From Mesorhizobium tamadayense (GTDB lineage Bacteria > Pseudomonadota > Alphaproteobacteria > Rhizobiales > Rhizobiaceae), in the NCBI RefSeq assembly GCF_003863365.1, contig NZ_RQXT01000021.1:44973-108972 (forward strand): a stretch of 64,000 nt of DNA, written 5' to 3'. Below, piece after piece: positions 25,503-33,726 of the stretch. Position 1 is the first letter of the stretch. Each line of letters starts with the position of its first letter. The translations under genes were made by a program, and so were the position numbers. Below the pieces are notes generated by a model. It had not been told where the DNA came from. It did no database searches and was given only the letters and a program-made list of their open reading frames with translations.

Positions 25503-25643
25503 ATGCTTGACACAGCCAAATCCTCCAATCGTCTGCCCGTCGCTGTCCTCTCCGGCTTCCTCGGCGCCGGTAAGACGACCCTTTTGAACCACGTCCTCAA
25601 CAACCGTGAAGGACGCGGCGTCGCCGTCATCGTCAATGACATG
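25503..25643 (+). pseudogene. COG0523 GTPase, N-terminal fragment, inverted
   Basis: From an ATG at 25503 the frame encodes MLDTAKSSNRLPVAVLSGFL, GAGKTTLLNHVLNNREGRGV and AVIVNDM, the first 47 residues of a COG0523 GTPase with its P-loop. It then runs into unrelated sequence. The body at 24520-25485 begins exactly where this breaks off (NDM / MSEV). Inverting about 160 bases would rejoin them. Confidence 0.75.
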
Positions 25644-25656
25644 ACGCAGGAGAGGT

Positions 25657-25681
25657 GCGCCCGGCCATCGAGGCCGGGCGC
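25657..25681. terminator. Strong hairpin after the aztD-zinT gene
   Basis: A perfect 10-base stem, GCGCCCGGCC / GGCCGGGCGC, with a 5-base loop, 22 bases beyond the aztD-zinT stop on the minus strand. There is no T-tract on either strand, so termination is likely but not certain. Confidence 0.4.
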
Positions 25682-25702
25682 ATGCGAAGAGCAGCGCCGC
25701 GG

Positions 25703-27478
25703 TCAGTGCGCCATCATCTCTTCGACGATCTGCTTCGCGCTCAGCGAGGACGGGTAGTAGGTCGGCCAGTTCGTCAGCTCTTCCAGCAGGGCAGCGCGGT
25801 CATCGCCCCAGTAGAGGTGATAGTGATCTGCTCTCTCCGGCGCGATTTTGTGATCGCTGAACTGGATGAACTCGGGAGCGTCGGCGTCACCATCGGTCTT
25901 CTTGAAAATGAAGCGTACGCCTCGATTGCCCTTCTCGTAGCTCAGGATCTCGTAGCCGTCGCTGGCATAGCGGGCCTTAAGCGGCGTGCCATTCTGGAAG
26001 AAGGTCACGACATCGCCATCGATCGTGATGCGCTCGACGTCGGTCTTGTAGCCGATTTCGTAGTGGGCCTTGTACTCGTCAGCGGTCTGCTCGCCGCTTT
26101 CCGCCTTGTGCGCCATGACCGGATCAAGCGTTCCGTCCTGGAGGTAGGAATAGACTGACTGCCAGTCGCCGGCCCAATCGGACAGGGTGCGGTCCTTGAC
26201 CTGATCGTCCTCAAAATAACCCTTGTAGACCCGGTCATCCCCATGATCGTGGCTGTGAGCCTCCTTGTTCTCGGAATCATGGACCTGGCCGGAGCCGCCG
26301 ACCGCGACGATGTTGTAGGGTTTTCCTTCGACGGCGATCTCGCCTGCTTTCGCGAAGGAAGCCGCGTTGACGAGATGCAGCTTGGCTTGCAGCGGATCCG
26401 TCACGACGATCTTGTCGCCGGCGACTGCGATGCGCGGACGCGGATCGTTCCAGTGCCCTTCCATCGAATAGGGGTCGGTGAGCTTGAGCGAGTTGGCGAT
26501 TTTGCCGGCCACCACATCGAGCTGATGAAGCTGGCCATCTTCGGTGAAGACATAGGCGAACTTCGGCCGGATCGAATCGACGGCGAAATGGACGCGCCGG
26601 GTCGGGAGTTCGATTAGCCGGAATGCATTGCTTTCCGCTGTCGGGTCAATCAGCACCACCTTGTCGGAGCCGTAGTTGCCGAGGAAGTATTGCAGGCCCC
26701 TGCCGCCGATCAGCGTCGTCGACTTGCCATCCGGGAGCGAGGCGTCATAGGCCAGATGGCGGATTTCGGGTGCGTCGTCGCCGTCGGTGAGAACCAACAG
26801 TCCCGATGCACAGGCAAAGGCAAGAATGTTGCCCGATGATGCTTCGCCATGGAGGTCGGGGCATTCGGCGATGTCGCCGACCTGGGTGCCGGCCTCATCG
26901 ACGGTCCTGATGCCGATCGGGAGTTCGTCCGGTTTTTCCTTGTTCGGTTCCGACAGAACCACATGGGAGCCATAGGCGACTGCGACGCCGTGCTGCGGCG
27001 CGGCTGTCTTCACCTCCCGAAAGTCGGACTTGCCTTCCAGCGCCGCTTTCTCAGAGATGATGCGGGCGACACCTTCCCCGTCGAAAAAAGCAGCGAACTC
27101 GCCATCATGCTCGACGAAATGCGACGGCTTCTGTCCCACGATCTCGGCGCCGGTCAGCTTCGGCGCCTCGACATCGATGTCGCCATGATCGCCATGGTCA
27201 TCGAACGAGATCCCGCTGGCGATTGCCGTAACCGTGCCGGCATCGCCTTGTACGGCGAAGACGCTGCGGCCGTTCACGCTGCGATAGAGCGATGCCGGGC
27301 TCTTGATCTCGAACGTCTCGAGCGCCTCGCCCTTGACCGCATCGACGACTGTCACCTTCGGCTGCTCGCGGTCCGAGACAAAAAGGCGCCAAGCGGTAAC
27401 CTCGTCGGCAAGGGCTGCACCTGCCGAGAGCGACAGGACAAGCGCGAGTCCTGTCTTGGACACAAGGTTCGTACTCAT
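25703..27478 (-). CDS. aztD: AztD-ZinT fusion, periplasmic zinc chaperone
   Basis: Protein of 591 residues joining two zinc-binding proteins. A signal peptide (1-24, ending AALADE) precedes an AztD-type beta-propeller (about 25-398), which hands zinc to the binding protein AztC. A His/Asp-rich linker (HSHDHGDD) follows. The last 175 residues are a ZinT/YodA domain: GYFEDDQVKDRTLSDWAGDW, ADEYKAHYEIGYKTD and HYHLYWG. The two are usually separate genes. The ATG at 27478 has AAGGAG seven bases upstream. It is the only intact member of the azt set here and lies just downstream of the broken aztC. Confidence 0.92.
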   Translation of the reverse strand: MSTNLVSKTGLALVLSLSAGAALADEVTAWRLFVSDREQPKVTVVDAVKGEALETFEIKSPASLYRSVNGRSVFAVQGDAGTVTAIASGISFDDHGDHGDIDVEAPKLTGAEIVGQKPSHFVEHDGEFAAFFDGEGVARIISEKAALEGKSDFREVKTAAPQHGVAVAYGSHVVLSEPNKEKPDELPIGIRTVDEAGTQVGDIAECPDLHGEASSGNILAFACASGLLVLTDGDDAPEIRHLAYDASLPDGKSTTLIGGRGLQYFLGNYGSDKVVLIDPTAESNAFRLIELPTRRVHFAVDSIRPKFAYVFTEDGQLHQLDVVAGKIANSLKLTDPYSMEGHWNDPRPRIAVAGDKIVVTDPLQAKLHLVNAASFAKAGEIAVEGKPYNIVAVGGSGQVHDSENKEAHSHDHGDDRVYKGYFEDDQVKDRTLSDWAGDWQSVYSYLQDGTLDPVMAHKAESGEQTADEYKAHYEIGYKTDVERITIDGDVVTFFQNGTPLKARYASDGYEILSYEKGNRGVRFIFKKTDGDADAPEFIQFSDHKIAPERADHYHLYWGDDRAALLEELTNWPTYYPSSLSAKQIVEEMMAH

Positions 27479-27562
27479 GGTCGTCTCCTTAATGTTATTA
27501 CAAAACCGCAACAGGCTGAAGAAAAGGCGGATTGCTCCGCCTTTTTCGCCCATTGGAGGCAA

Positions 27563-28572
27563 TCAGCTTCGCAGCACAGCGCCTTTGATCGCGTTGACGT
27601 TGTGCGTCATCATGTCGATGTAGGTCGATGCGGGGCCGCTTTCGTCCGAAAGTGCGTCGGAATAGAGCGTGCCGCCGACCTTGATGCCGGTCTCGCTGGC
27701 GATCTGCTCGATCAGACGCGGATTGGTGATGTTCTCGACGAAGATCGCCGAGGCCTTGTCCTCCTTGACTTGTTTGATGAGCGCGGCGACATCCAAGGCC
27801 GAAGCCTCGGCTTCCGTCGAGACGCCCTCAGGGCAAGGAACTTCAGCCCGTATTCATGCTGAAAGTAGCCGAAGGCGTCGTGCGAGGTGATGATGGTGCG
27901 CTTGTCCGAGGGGACCTCCGCGACGGCCGCCTTGATCTCGCCGTCCAGCGCTTCGAGCTTTTCCCCATATGCCTCGGCATTGGCCTTATACGTATCGCAA
28001 CCGGCAGCATCGGCGGCACAGAACGCATCGGCGATGTTCTTCACATAGACCTCGGCATTGTGGACCGACTGCCAGGCGTGCGGGTCAAACTCACCGTGGT
28101 GATGATGACCGTCATGCGTGTGCTGGTGGCCTTCCTCTGCTTCGTCGTCATGGTCTGCCTCCGCAGCCGCGTGCTTAGGCTCGCCCTCGGCGGCTTCATC
28201 GTGGTGATGCTCTTCCTCGGAGTTCTTCAGCACCTCGCCACCTTTGGTCAGTTCCACAACCGGCGCCTTGGTGCCGCTCGCCTCGACGAGGCGCTGCAGG
28301 AAGCCTTCGAACTGTAGGCCGTTCACCAGCACAACATCGGCCGAGCCGACGGCAGCCGCATCCGCGGGTTTCGGCTCGTAGACATGGGCGTCGCCGTTGG
28401 GGCCGACCAGCGTGGTGATATCGACCCGATCGCCGCCGACATTCTTGGCGAAGTCGGCAATAATCGAGAAGCTCGCGACAACCTTGAGGTTCTCGGCCGA
28501 AGCGGTGGCAAGTGCTGCCGGGAACAACGTTGCCGCGCTCGCGGCAGCGGCGAACTTCAACATTCTGGACAT
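27563..28572 (-). pseudogene. aztC: AztC/ZnuA zinc-binding protein, frame disrupted by one base
   Basis: Substrate-binding protein of a zinc ABC transporter. Seen: a signal peptide (1-26), the His-rich acidic loop (about 120-160, with HHHDE and HDGHHHHGEFDPHAWQ) and DAFGYFQHEYGLKFLA. At about 27833 the frame breaks; one base over it continues PEGVSTEAEASALDVAALIK, ENITNPRLIEQIASETG to the end. The span is 1010 bases, one short. GCCCTGAGG would be GCCCCTGAGG in an intact gene. AAGGAG decides the start at 28572. Truncated if real, intact if a sequence error. Confidence 0.85.
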
Positions 28573-28590
28573 TCGATCGTCTCCTTCTAT

Positions 28591-28770
28591 TCAGGCGATA
28601 CGGCGGGAAGCGTGGCGGACGCGCGTGGCGAGGAGGCCTCGCGTGTCGGCAAGGATGGAAATGATGTCCGTCAGCGATCCCCTGCGAACCACGCCACTGA
28701 GATGATGCACCGCCGCGTGGCTGTTATAGACCAACGTCAGGTCTTCAAAGGTCACGCAAGCAGACATCAT
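28591..28770 (-). pseudogene. aztA: AztA/ZnuC ATPase, N-terminal fragment
   Basis: The first 33 residues (MMSACVTFEDLTLVYNSHAA and VHHLSGVVRRGSLT) are the start of the zinc ABC transporter ATPase, but the P-loop never arrives; the frame ends in about 25 unrelated residues. The rest of aztA and the permease aztB are absent between here and aztC. The deletion leaves no import channel at this locus. GGAGACGGA precedes the ATG. Confidence 0.7.
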
Positions 28771-28819
28771 TCCGTCTCCGCGGAAAGCCAATCAGGTCCC
28801 CGCTCTTGACGACCGACTA

Positions 28820-28864
28820 TGTTATGTTATCACGTTCGTCAATGAAAAATGTTATACTATAACA
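28820..28864. promoter_or_regulatory. Zur operator region between aztA remnant and zur
   Basis: TGTTATACTATAACA (28850-28864) is a perfect 7-1-7 palindrome of the alphaproteobacterial Zur type. A weaker copy, TGTTATGTTATCACG, lies at 28820-28834, 30 bases away. The perfect box ends two bases before the zur ATG, so zur is probably autoregulated and may have a very short or absent leader. The divergent azt genes would be under the same control. Confidence 0.75.
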
Positions 28865-28866
28865 CG

Positions 28867-29292
28867 ATGACAGCTCGCGCTTCCGCCCAGACTGGGCTTA
28901 GCAACCGAAGACATGGGCGCAATCGCCAGCTCGTGCTCGATGCCTTGGCGCAGGCGCAAAGGCCGATGGGGGCCTACGAGCTGCTCGCGGTTCTGCGTGA
29001 GGAGGGACTGCGCTCCCCACTCCAAGTCTACCGGGCTCTCGAGCAACTCATCGACGATGGTTCAGTCCACAAGATCGAGAGCCTGAGCGCCTTCGCACTT
29101 TGCACCCGTTTGGAGTGCGGCGGTCATGGCCACGCGACGTTTGCGATCTGCACGAACTGTGGGCGAACCAGCGAATTCCACGACGCCAAACTCGATCGCG
29201 TGTTGCGCCAGCTCGGCAGAAGGGAGGGGTTCAGCACCAGAGCAACCACGGTCGAACTGTCGGGCCTGTGCGAGAGCTGCGCGCATGGATAA
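28867..29292 (+). CDS. zur: Zinc uptake regulator Zur (Fur family)
   Basis: Repressor of 141 residues that senses zinc and controls zinc-acquisition genes. A winged helix (about 18-85, YELLAVLREEGLRSPLQVYR) is followed by a dimerisation domain with metal ligands: CTRLECGGHGHATFAICTNC and the C-terminal CESCAHG. CxxC pairs for the structural zinc are present. The ATG at 28867 lies directly behind the palindrome. It overlaps the GTPase gene at 29285 by eight bases. Zur rather than Fur or Mur is favoured by the azt and COG0523 neighbours. Confidence 0.93.
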   Translation: MTARASAQTGLSNRRHGRNRQLVLDALAQAQRPMGAYELLAVLREEGLRSPLQVYRALEQLIDDGSVHKIESLSAFALCTRLECGGHGHATFAICTNCGRTSEFHDAKLDRVLRQLGRREGFSTRATTVELSGLCESCAHG

Positions 29293-30451
29293 GACGCCGG
29301 TCTTTGTCCTGACCGGCTTCCTCGGTGCCGGCAAGTCGACGCTTCTGAACCGGGTGCTCGCCGATCCGGCCTTTGGCGACACAGCCGTCATCATCAACGA
29401 ATTCGGCGATGTGGCGCTCGACCACGACCTCGTGCGGGTCGGCGAGACGAAGATCGCCCGCACGACGACAGGATGCCTCTGCTGCACGGTCGGCAGCGAT
29501 ATCCGTTCGACGCTTCATGAACTCCATGTTCTGGCGAGCGCCGGCGAGATTGCATTCGGCCGAGTCATCGTCGAGACGACCGGGCTTGCCGATCCTGCGC
29601 CCCTCGTGAACCAGCTCATTCCGGGCGGCGCGCAGGCTTTAGGGCTGCGCGATAATCTCGTTGCCCGGAACTTTGAGCTGACCGGTGTCGTCACGCTGGT
29701 CGACATCGTGACTGGTGAACTGTCGATTGAGAACCATTTCGAGGCGACCAAGCAGATAGCCTTCGCCGACCGGATCGTGCTGGCGAAGACGGATCTGGCG
29801 CGCGATCCGGCTTCGGTGCGGGACATAGACAGTCTCAAGGTGCGGCTTGCAGGACTGAACCCGGCGGCACTCATCGACGACGGTCATCAGGAGGGATTCG
29901 ACCCGGCCATGCTCTTCCAAAGGCGCGTCTATGCGCCCAGCTCACTCGGCGACGATGTCGTCGGGTGGCTCGCGCTCGAGGAAGCTGTTCGAGGTGACAG
30001 CGGCCACGGCTCGGAACCGAACCGGGAACCAACCGCTTCATCCTTCGCGCGCCATGGCGCGCGGATCCGCACATTCGCTCTCACACGCACCGACCCGATC
30101 GCTCGTGAAGCTTTCGGCAAGTTCCTCAGCCTCCTCGCCACGTCGGCGGGTCCTCGCCTGCTCAGGGTCAAGGGCCTCGTCCAAGACCAAGACGAGCCGG
30201 ACCGGCCGCGCATCATCCACGTCGTCCAGCACGCCGTCTTTCCGCCCACCATCCTGAACGCCTGGCCGAGTGAGGACCGCCGGACCCGCCTCGTCTTCAT
30301 CACCGACGGCATCGATCCGGAGCCCGTGCGACAGCTGTTCGAGGCAGCGCTGAACGGGAAACCTGGCAAGGCGGGACGGGCCTTGGGGAAGCTCGGCGCG
30401 AAGTCGCAGAAACCTTCAGGTCGGGCGCGAGCCAATTGGCACGCGCCCTGA
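29285..30451 (+). CDS. COG0523 (CobW-family) GTPase, zinc chaperone type, 1
   Basis: GTPase of 388 residues that would deliver zinc to client proteins under zinc shortage. Seen: P-loop LTGFLGAGKSTLL, INEFGDVALDHDLV, the metal motif TTGCLCCTVG, VETTGLADPAP, LAKTDL for guanine, and a CobW C-terminal domain (about 285-370). The start overlaps the end of zur, so the two are coupled. A second, less similar member follows after 34 bases. The tail is basic. Confidence 0.92.
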   Translation: MDKTPVFVLTGFLGAGKSTLLNRVLADPAFGDTAVIINEFGDVALDHDLVRVGETKIARTTTGCLCCTVGSDIRSTLHELHVLASAGEIAFGRVIVETTGLADPAPLVNQLIPGGAQALGLRDNLVARNFELTGVVTLVDIVTGELSIENHFEATKQIAFADRIVLAKTDLARDPASVRDIDSLKVRLAGLNPAALIDDGHQEGFDPAMLFQRRVYAPSSLGDDVVGWLALEEAVRGDSGHGSEPNREPTASSFARHGARIRTFALTRTDPIAREAFGKFLSLLATSAGPRLLRVKGLVQDQDEPDRPRIIHVVQHAVFPPTILNAWPSEDRRTRLVFITDGIDPEPVRQLFEAALNGKPGKAGRALGKLGAKSQKPSGRARANWHAP

Positions 30452-30485
30452 CCGGCTGACCACAACAAAACAGGAGACAACAACC

Positions 30486-31490
30486 ATGCCCGCTCAAAAT
30501 GCTGCACCAACACCTGTCACCGTGCTCACCGGCTATCTCGGCGCCGGCAAGACGACGTTGCTCAACCGCATCCTTTCCGAACAACACGGCAAGAAGTACG
30601 CCGTTATCGTCAACGAGTTCGGTGAGGTCGGCATCGATAACGACCTAGTCGTCGACGCCGACGAAGAAGTGTTCGAGATGAACAATGGCTGCATCTGCTG
30701 CACCGTGCGCGGAGACCTCATCCGCATCATCGAAGGTTTGATGCGGCGCAAGGATCGGTTCGATGCCATCCTTGTCGAGACGACCGGTCTGGCAGATCCC
30801 GCGCCCGTCGCCCAGACCTTCTTCGTCGACGACGATGTTCGCCAGAAAACCAAGCTCGATGCTATCGTCACCGTGGTCGATGCCAAGCACCTGCTGGGCG
30901 AGATCGACCAGGCGCACGAGGCGCAGGAGCAACTCGCTTTCGCCGACATCGTCGTTCTCAACAAGACCGACCTGGTAACGGCGGAAGAACTGACCGCGGT
31001 CGAGGCCCGCATCCGCAAGATCAATCCGACCGCCGCGATCACGCATTCCACGCGCTGCGACGTGCCGCTCGACCAGGTGCTCAATCGCGGTGCTTTCGAT
31101 CTCGACCGTATTCTCGAGATCGAGCCTGATTTCCTGGATGAGGAACACGACCACGAGCATGACGAGCACGTCACCAGCTTCTCGCTCGTGACCGAGCAGC
31201 CGCTGGATGCTCGGAAATTCTTGCCCTGGGTGCAGATGATCACACAGCGCCTTGGCATGGACATTCTGCGCATGAAGGGCATTCTCTCCTTCAACGATGA
31301 TGACGACCGCTTCGTTGTCCAGGCCGTTCACATGCTGCTCGAAGGCGATCATCAGCGTCCGTGGAAGGCCGGCGAAAAGCGCGTGAGCCGCCTCGTCTTC
31401 ATCGGTCGCAATCTGCCGAAGGACATCATCAAGGACGGCTTCCTGAAATGCAGGGCCAACCTCGATCCGGTGACACCGCTGAACGCATAA
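30486..31490 (+). CDS. COG0523 (CobW-family) GTPase, zinc chaperone type, 2
   Basis: GTPase of 334 residues with P-loop LTGYLGAGKTTLLNRIL, VNEFGEVGIDNDLV, metal motif NNGCICCTVRGDL, VETTGLADPAPVAQ and NKTDL. A His/Asp/Glu stretch (DEEHDHEHDEHV, about 218-229) before the C-terminal domain could hold zinc. AGGAGACAAC precedes the ATG. It follows the first GTPase by 34 bases and belongs to the zur transcript. The three COG0523 genes in 7 kb, one broken, suggest a strong past demand for zinc delivery. Confidence 0.93.
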   Translation: MPAQNAAPTPVTVLTGYLGAGKTTLLNRILSEQHGKKYAVIVNEFGEVGIDNDLVVDADEEVFEMNNGCICCTVRGDLIRIIEGLMRRKDRFDAILVETTGLADPAPVAQTFFVDDDVRQKTKLDAIVTVVDAKHLLGEIDQAHEAQEQLAFADIVVLNKTDLVTAEELTAVEARIRKINPTAAITHSTRCDVPLDQVLNRGAFDLDRILEIEPDFLDEEHDHEHDEHVTSFSLVTEQPLDARKFLPWVQMITQRLGMDILRMKGILSFNDDDDRFVVQAVHMLLEGDHQRPWKAGEKRVSRLVFIGRNLPKDIIKDGFLKCRANLDPVTPLNA

Positions 31491-31568
31491 CGTCTCAAAG
31501 TATCATGTCGGATTCCGCCGCCTCCAAGCCGGCGGCGGAATCTTGCGGACACGGAATCGCAAGAAAGA

Positions 31569-31841
31569 ATGAATCGTCTCGCAAACCCGTTTGCGCCGCG
31601 CCGTGCGCTGCCGGAGAAGACACGGCAGATCAAGGCATGGGTGTGCGAACTTTGTAACCTGGACGATGCTGTCGTCGTATCGGTCACCGAACTCGCCTGT
31701 CGGGATGAGGATTGTCCCGACATCGAGACCGTGATCGGCATCATGCGGCCCGGCGAAAAGATCGAAATAATCCGCGTCCACAAAGAGGTCGCCGAGGTGA
31801 CGAGAGAAGATGTCATCGGCGCCGGCGGCAATTCGAATTGA
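31569..31841 (+). CDS. Small Cys-containing hypothetical protein
   Basis: Protein of 90 residues with CELCNLDDA and LACRDEDCPDIETVIG, four cysteines suited to a metal site. The rest looks like a small strand-helix domain (IEIIRVHKEVAEVTREDV). It follows the second GTPase by 78 bases on the same strand, so a role in metal handling is likely. I do not recognise the family. Confidence 0.65.
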   Translation: MNRLANPFAPRRALPEKTRQIKAWVCELCNLDDAVVVSVTELACRDEDCPDIETVIGIMRPGEKIEIIRVHKEVAEVTREDVIGAGGNSN

Positions 31842-31944
31842 GCCGTCCCGACCGGACGTTGCTCCTTGCCCCACGCCGGATTCTTATGATCGATGCCTGG
31901 TAGCGCGATCCGAAGCTATGAGGCCCTGATTCGATCAAAGAGTC

Positions 31945-32364
31945 TTGCAAACGACTGCTGTTATTTGGGTCACATCGATTGGTCGCACCTGCGGCCGCAG
32001 GGTCAAGGACAAGACAACGCTGTATTCCCCGGTGCGGCCTCCGTCTCGAAGGGGAACCCTGTCCAGTGATCTTGCGGGAGTAGTGGTGCGCCTGGAGGGC
32101 TATGTTCTGCCGATCGACCGCGAGCAGGATCTCGTCTATGAGTTTCTTCTGGTGCCTTGGCTCGGCGCGTGCAGTCACGCCCCACAGCCACCGCCGAACC
32201 AGATGGTGCACGTGATCCCGTCGGCCCCGTTCCGGATTGCACACGCGTATGAATTCGTGTCGGTCATCGGGACGGTTCACTCGCTTCCCGGGCTTCACTT
32301 GGTATCAGGACGGCCACGGCCACCATCGCGGGCCAGCAGCCAGGGCAAGGCGAGCATGCTGTGA
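31945..32364 (+). pseudogene. DUF3299 protein, fragment
   Basis: The centre of a DUF3299 protein is clear: VVVRLEGYVLPID, YEFLLVPWLGACSHAPQPPP and NQMVHVIPSAPF. The upstream part has lost its signal peptide, and downstream a frame change occurs after AYEFVSVIGTVHS (the next frame reads PGFTWYQDGHGH). DUF3299 proteins are periplasmic and commonly occur in zinc-responsive loci. The gene is probably dead. Confidence 0.65.
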
Positions 32365-32481
32365 AATCTTGAACGATGCATGAAGCAAGCTTGCGCTGTC
32401 GCGGCATCGGGTCAAGCCTGCGATGAACGTGCGTCGTGGAAGGTCATGATCACCCGGTTTGTTTGGTGGAGCGGTGCACCT

Positions 32482-33357
32482 TCAAGTACGAGCATCGAGA
32501 AATTCCATGATCGCTGCGGCGCTCTCGTCCGGAAACTCCTCGAAAAAAGAGAGCCTGCCGCGCGGCAGTTCCTGCGCCGTCACGTTGGGCAATGCGGCAA
32601 GGGCGATCATCTCAGCCTTTGACTTTCGTGGTGTCCGGCTGCCGTAGAGCAGATGGATCTCGACTCCGGCACGCCTTGCCGCGTCGAGAAAGGTTTGTCG
32701 GTCAGCGAACAGATCGAGTTCACCGGCAACGAAGCGGAAGGAAGCATGGCGGGCACCCGGCGCCTCGGTTACCAGGCGCTTCTGCGCCATGCGTTCGGAC
32801 GTCAGCCAGGCTGGCTCGTCATAGACGTGCCCGCGCGCCATCATTCCGATCACCGGGCCGTTGACGTTGAGATGGTAGAAGGCCGGACCGACGAGCGGTA
32901 GGTCGACAATCCTGGCCATCGCCCGGAACAGCTGCATGCGCCTACCCGTCATGGTCGGCAGTGGTCCACGCCATGTCGGCGCGAGAAGGATCAGCCGGCC
33001 TGTGGCAGCCGGTTCGTCGGCAGCCAGCGCCAGCGCATAGCCCGCGGCATGGCCGGCTGCGATCGTGGCGACCGGCTTGACGACATCCGTCAGGACAAAA
33101 CGCAGGAATGACCGGTAAAGCTCGGCCCGCCAGTCGATCTTCGGCCGCGGCAGATCGCCGAAGCCGGGCCAGTCGATCGCAATGGTCGAAAAGCGCGCGG
33201 CGAGTCGCTCCTGTAGAGGCCGCATCTCGACCCGGGTCGAGATCGAGCTGAGTGCAGGCAGAAGAAGAAGCTTCGGTCCCGCGCCGATGCGTGTCATGCC
33301 GACGGTCACGGACCTATCGTCGGCTCGCCATTCGATGCGTTCGTCACTCGCGTCCAC
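32482..33357 (-). CDS. Alpha/beta-hydrolase-fold protein lacking the nucleophile serine
   Basis: Protein of 291 residues with the fold order of alpha/beta hydrolases: LLLLPALSSISTR (oxyanion region), IDWPGFGDLPRP, the nucleophile elbow as IAAGHAAGYALALAAD, and a cap region with AFYHLNVNGPVIGM. The elbow reads GHAAG where active esterases have GxSxG, so Ser is replaced by Ala. It may not be a classical hydrolase. The start is GTG at 33357. It is divergent from dmeR with 68 bases between, so it could share the operator. Confidence 0.8.
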   Translation of the reverse strand: MDASDERIEWRADDRSVTVGMTRIGAGPKLLLLPALSSISTRVEMRPLQERLAARFSTIAIDWPGFGDLPRPKIDWRAELYRSFLRFVLTDVVKPVATIAAGHAAGYALALAADEPAATGRLILLAPTWRGPLPTMTGRRMQLFRAMARIVDLPLVGPAFYHLNVNGPVIGMMARGHVYDEPAWLTSERMAQKRLVTEAPGARHASFRFVAGELDLFADRQTFLDAARRAGVEIHLLYGSRTPRKSKAEMIALAALPNVTAQELPRGRLSFFEEFPDESAAAIMEFLDART

Positions 33358-33374
33358 GCTTCACCGTTCGACCG

Positions 33375-33403
33375 CTATATACTATAGTCCCCCATACCAT
33401 ATG
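33375..33403. promoter_or_regulatory. Candidate DmeR operator
   Basis: A short C-tract lies between AT-rich arms (CTATATACTATAG-TCCCCC-ATACCATATG). A G/C-tract framed by AT-rich inverted half-sites is characteristic of RcnR/CsoR-type repressors, including DmeR. It lies 23 bases before the dmeR start and in the shared promoter with the hydrolase-like gene. Confidence 0.55.
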
Positions 33404-33425
33404 AAAGGGAAGGTAGCCACCAACC

Positions 33426-33698
33426 ATGTCCCATACAGTTCGGCAGAAGGAGAAGCTGATAGCGCGCGTGCGCCGTATCAGGGGCCAGATGGAAGGCATC
33501 GAAAGAGCTCTGGATACGGAAGCAGCCTGCGCCGAGGTCCTGCGCCAGCTCGCCTCCGTTCGCGGCGCCATGAACGGCCTGACGGCGGAGGTGATGGAGG
33601 ACCATCTGCGCCAGCACGTGCTCGCTGCCGAGACCGATGCCGCTCGCCGTGACGGTGGAGAGGAACTGGTCGAGGTTATCCGGACCTACATGAAATAG
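33426..33698 (+). CDS. dmeR: DmeR, Ni/Co-responsive repressor (RcnR/CsoR family)
   Basis: All-helical repressor of 90 residues. The N-terminal His after MSHTVRQKEKL and Cys35 in AACAEVLRQLASVRG are candidate metal ligands of the RcnR/FrmR type; RVRRIRGQMEGIERAL is the conserved first helix. It lies 28 bases upstream of dmeF. In rhizobia DmeR represses dmeF and is released by nickel and cobalt. FrmR is less likely because no formaldehyde genes are near. Confidence 0.9.
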   Translation: MSHTVRQKEKLIARVRRIRGQMEGIERALDTEAACAEVLRQLASVRGAMNGLTAEVMEDHLRQHVLAAETDAARRDGGEELVEVIRTYMK

Positions 33699-33726
33699 GC
33701 CTGACATCCACGGCAAGGAACGGCCC

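Noticed and set aside
27485..27500. A Zur box in front of aztD-zinT (AATGTTATTAC)
   Set aside because: Only one half resembles the consensus, and the gene is probably read from the operator at 28850.
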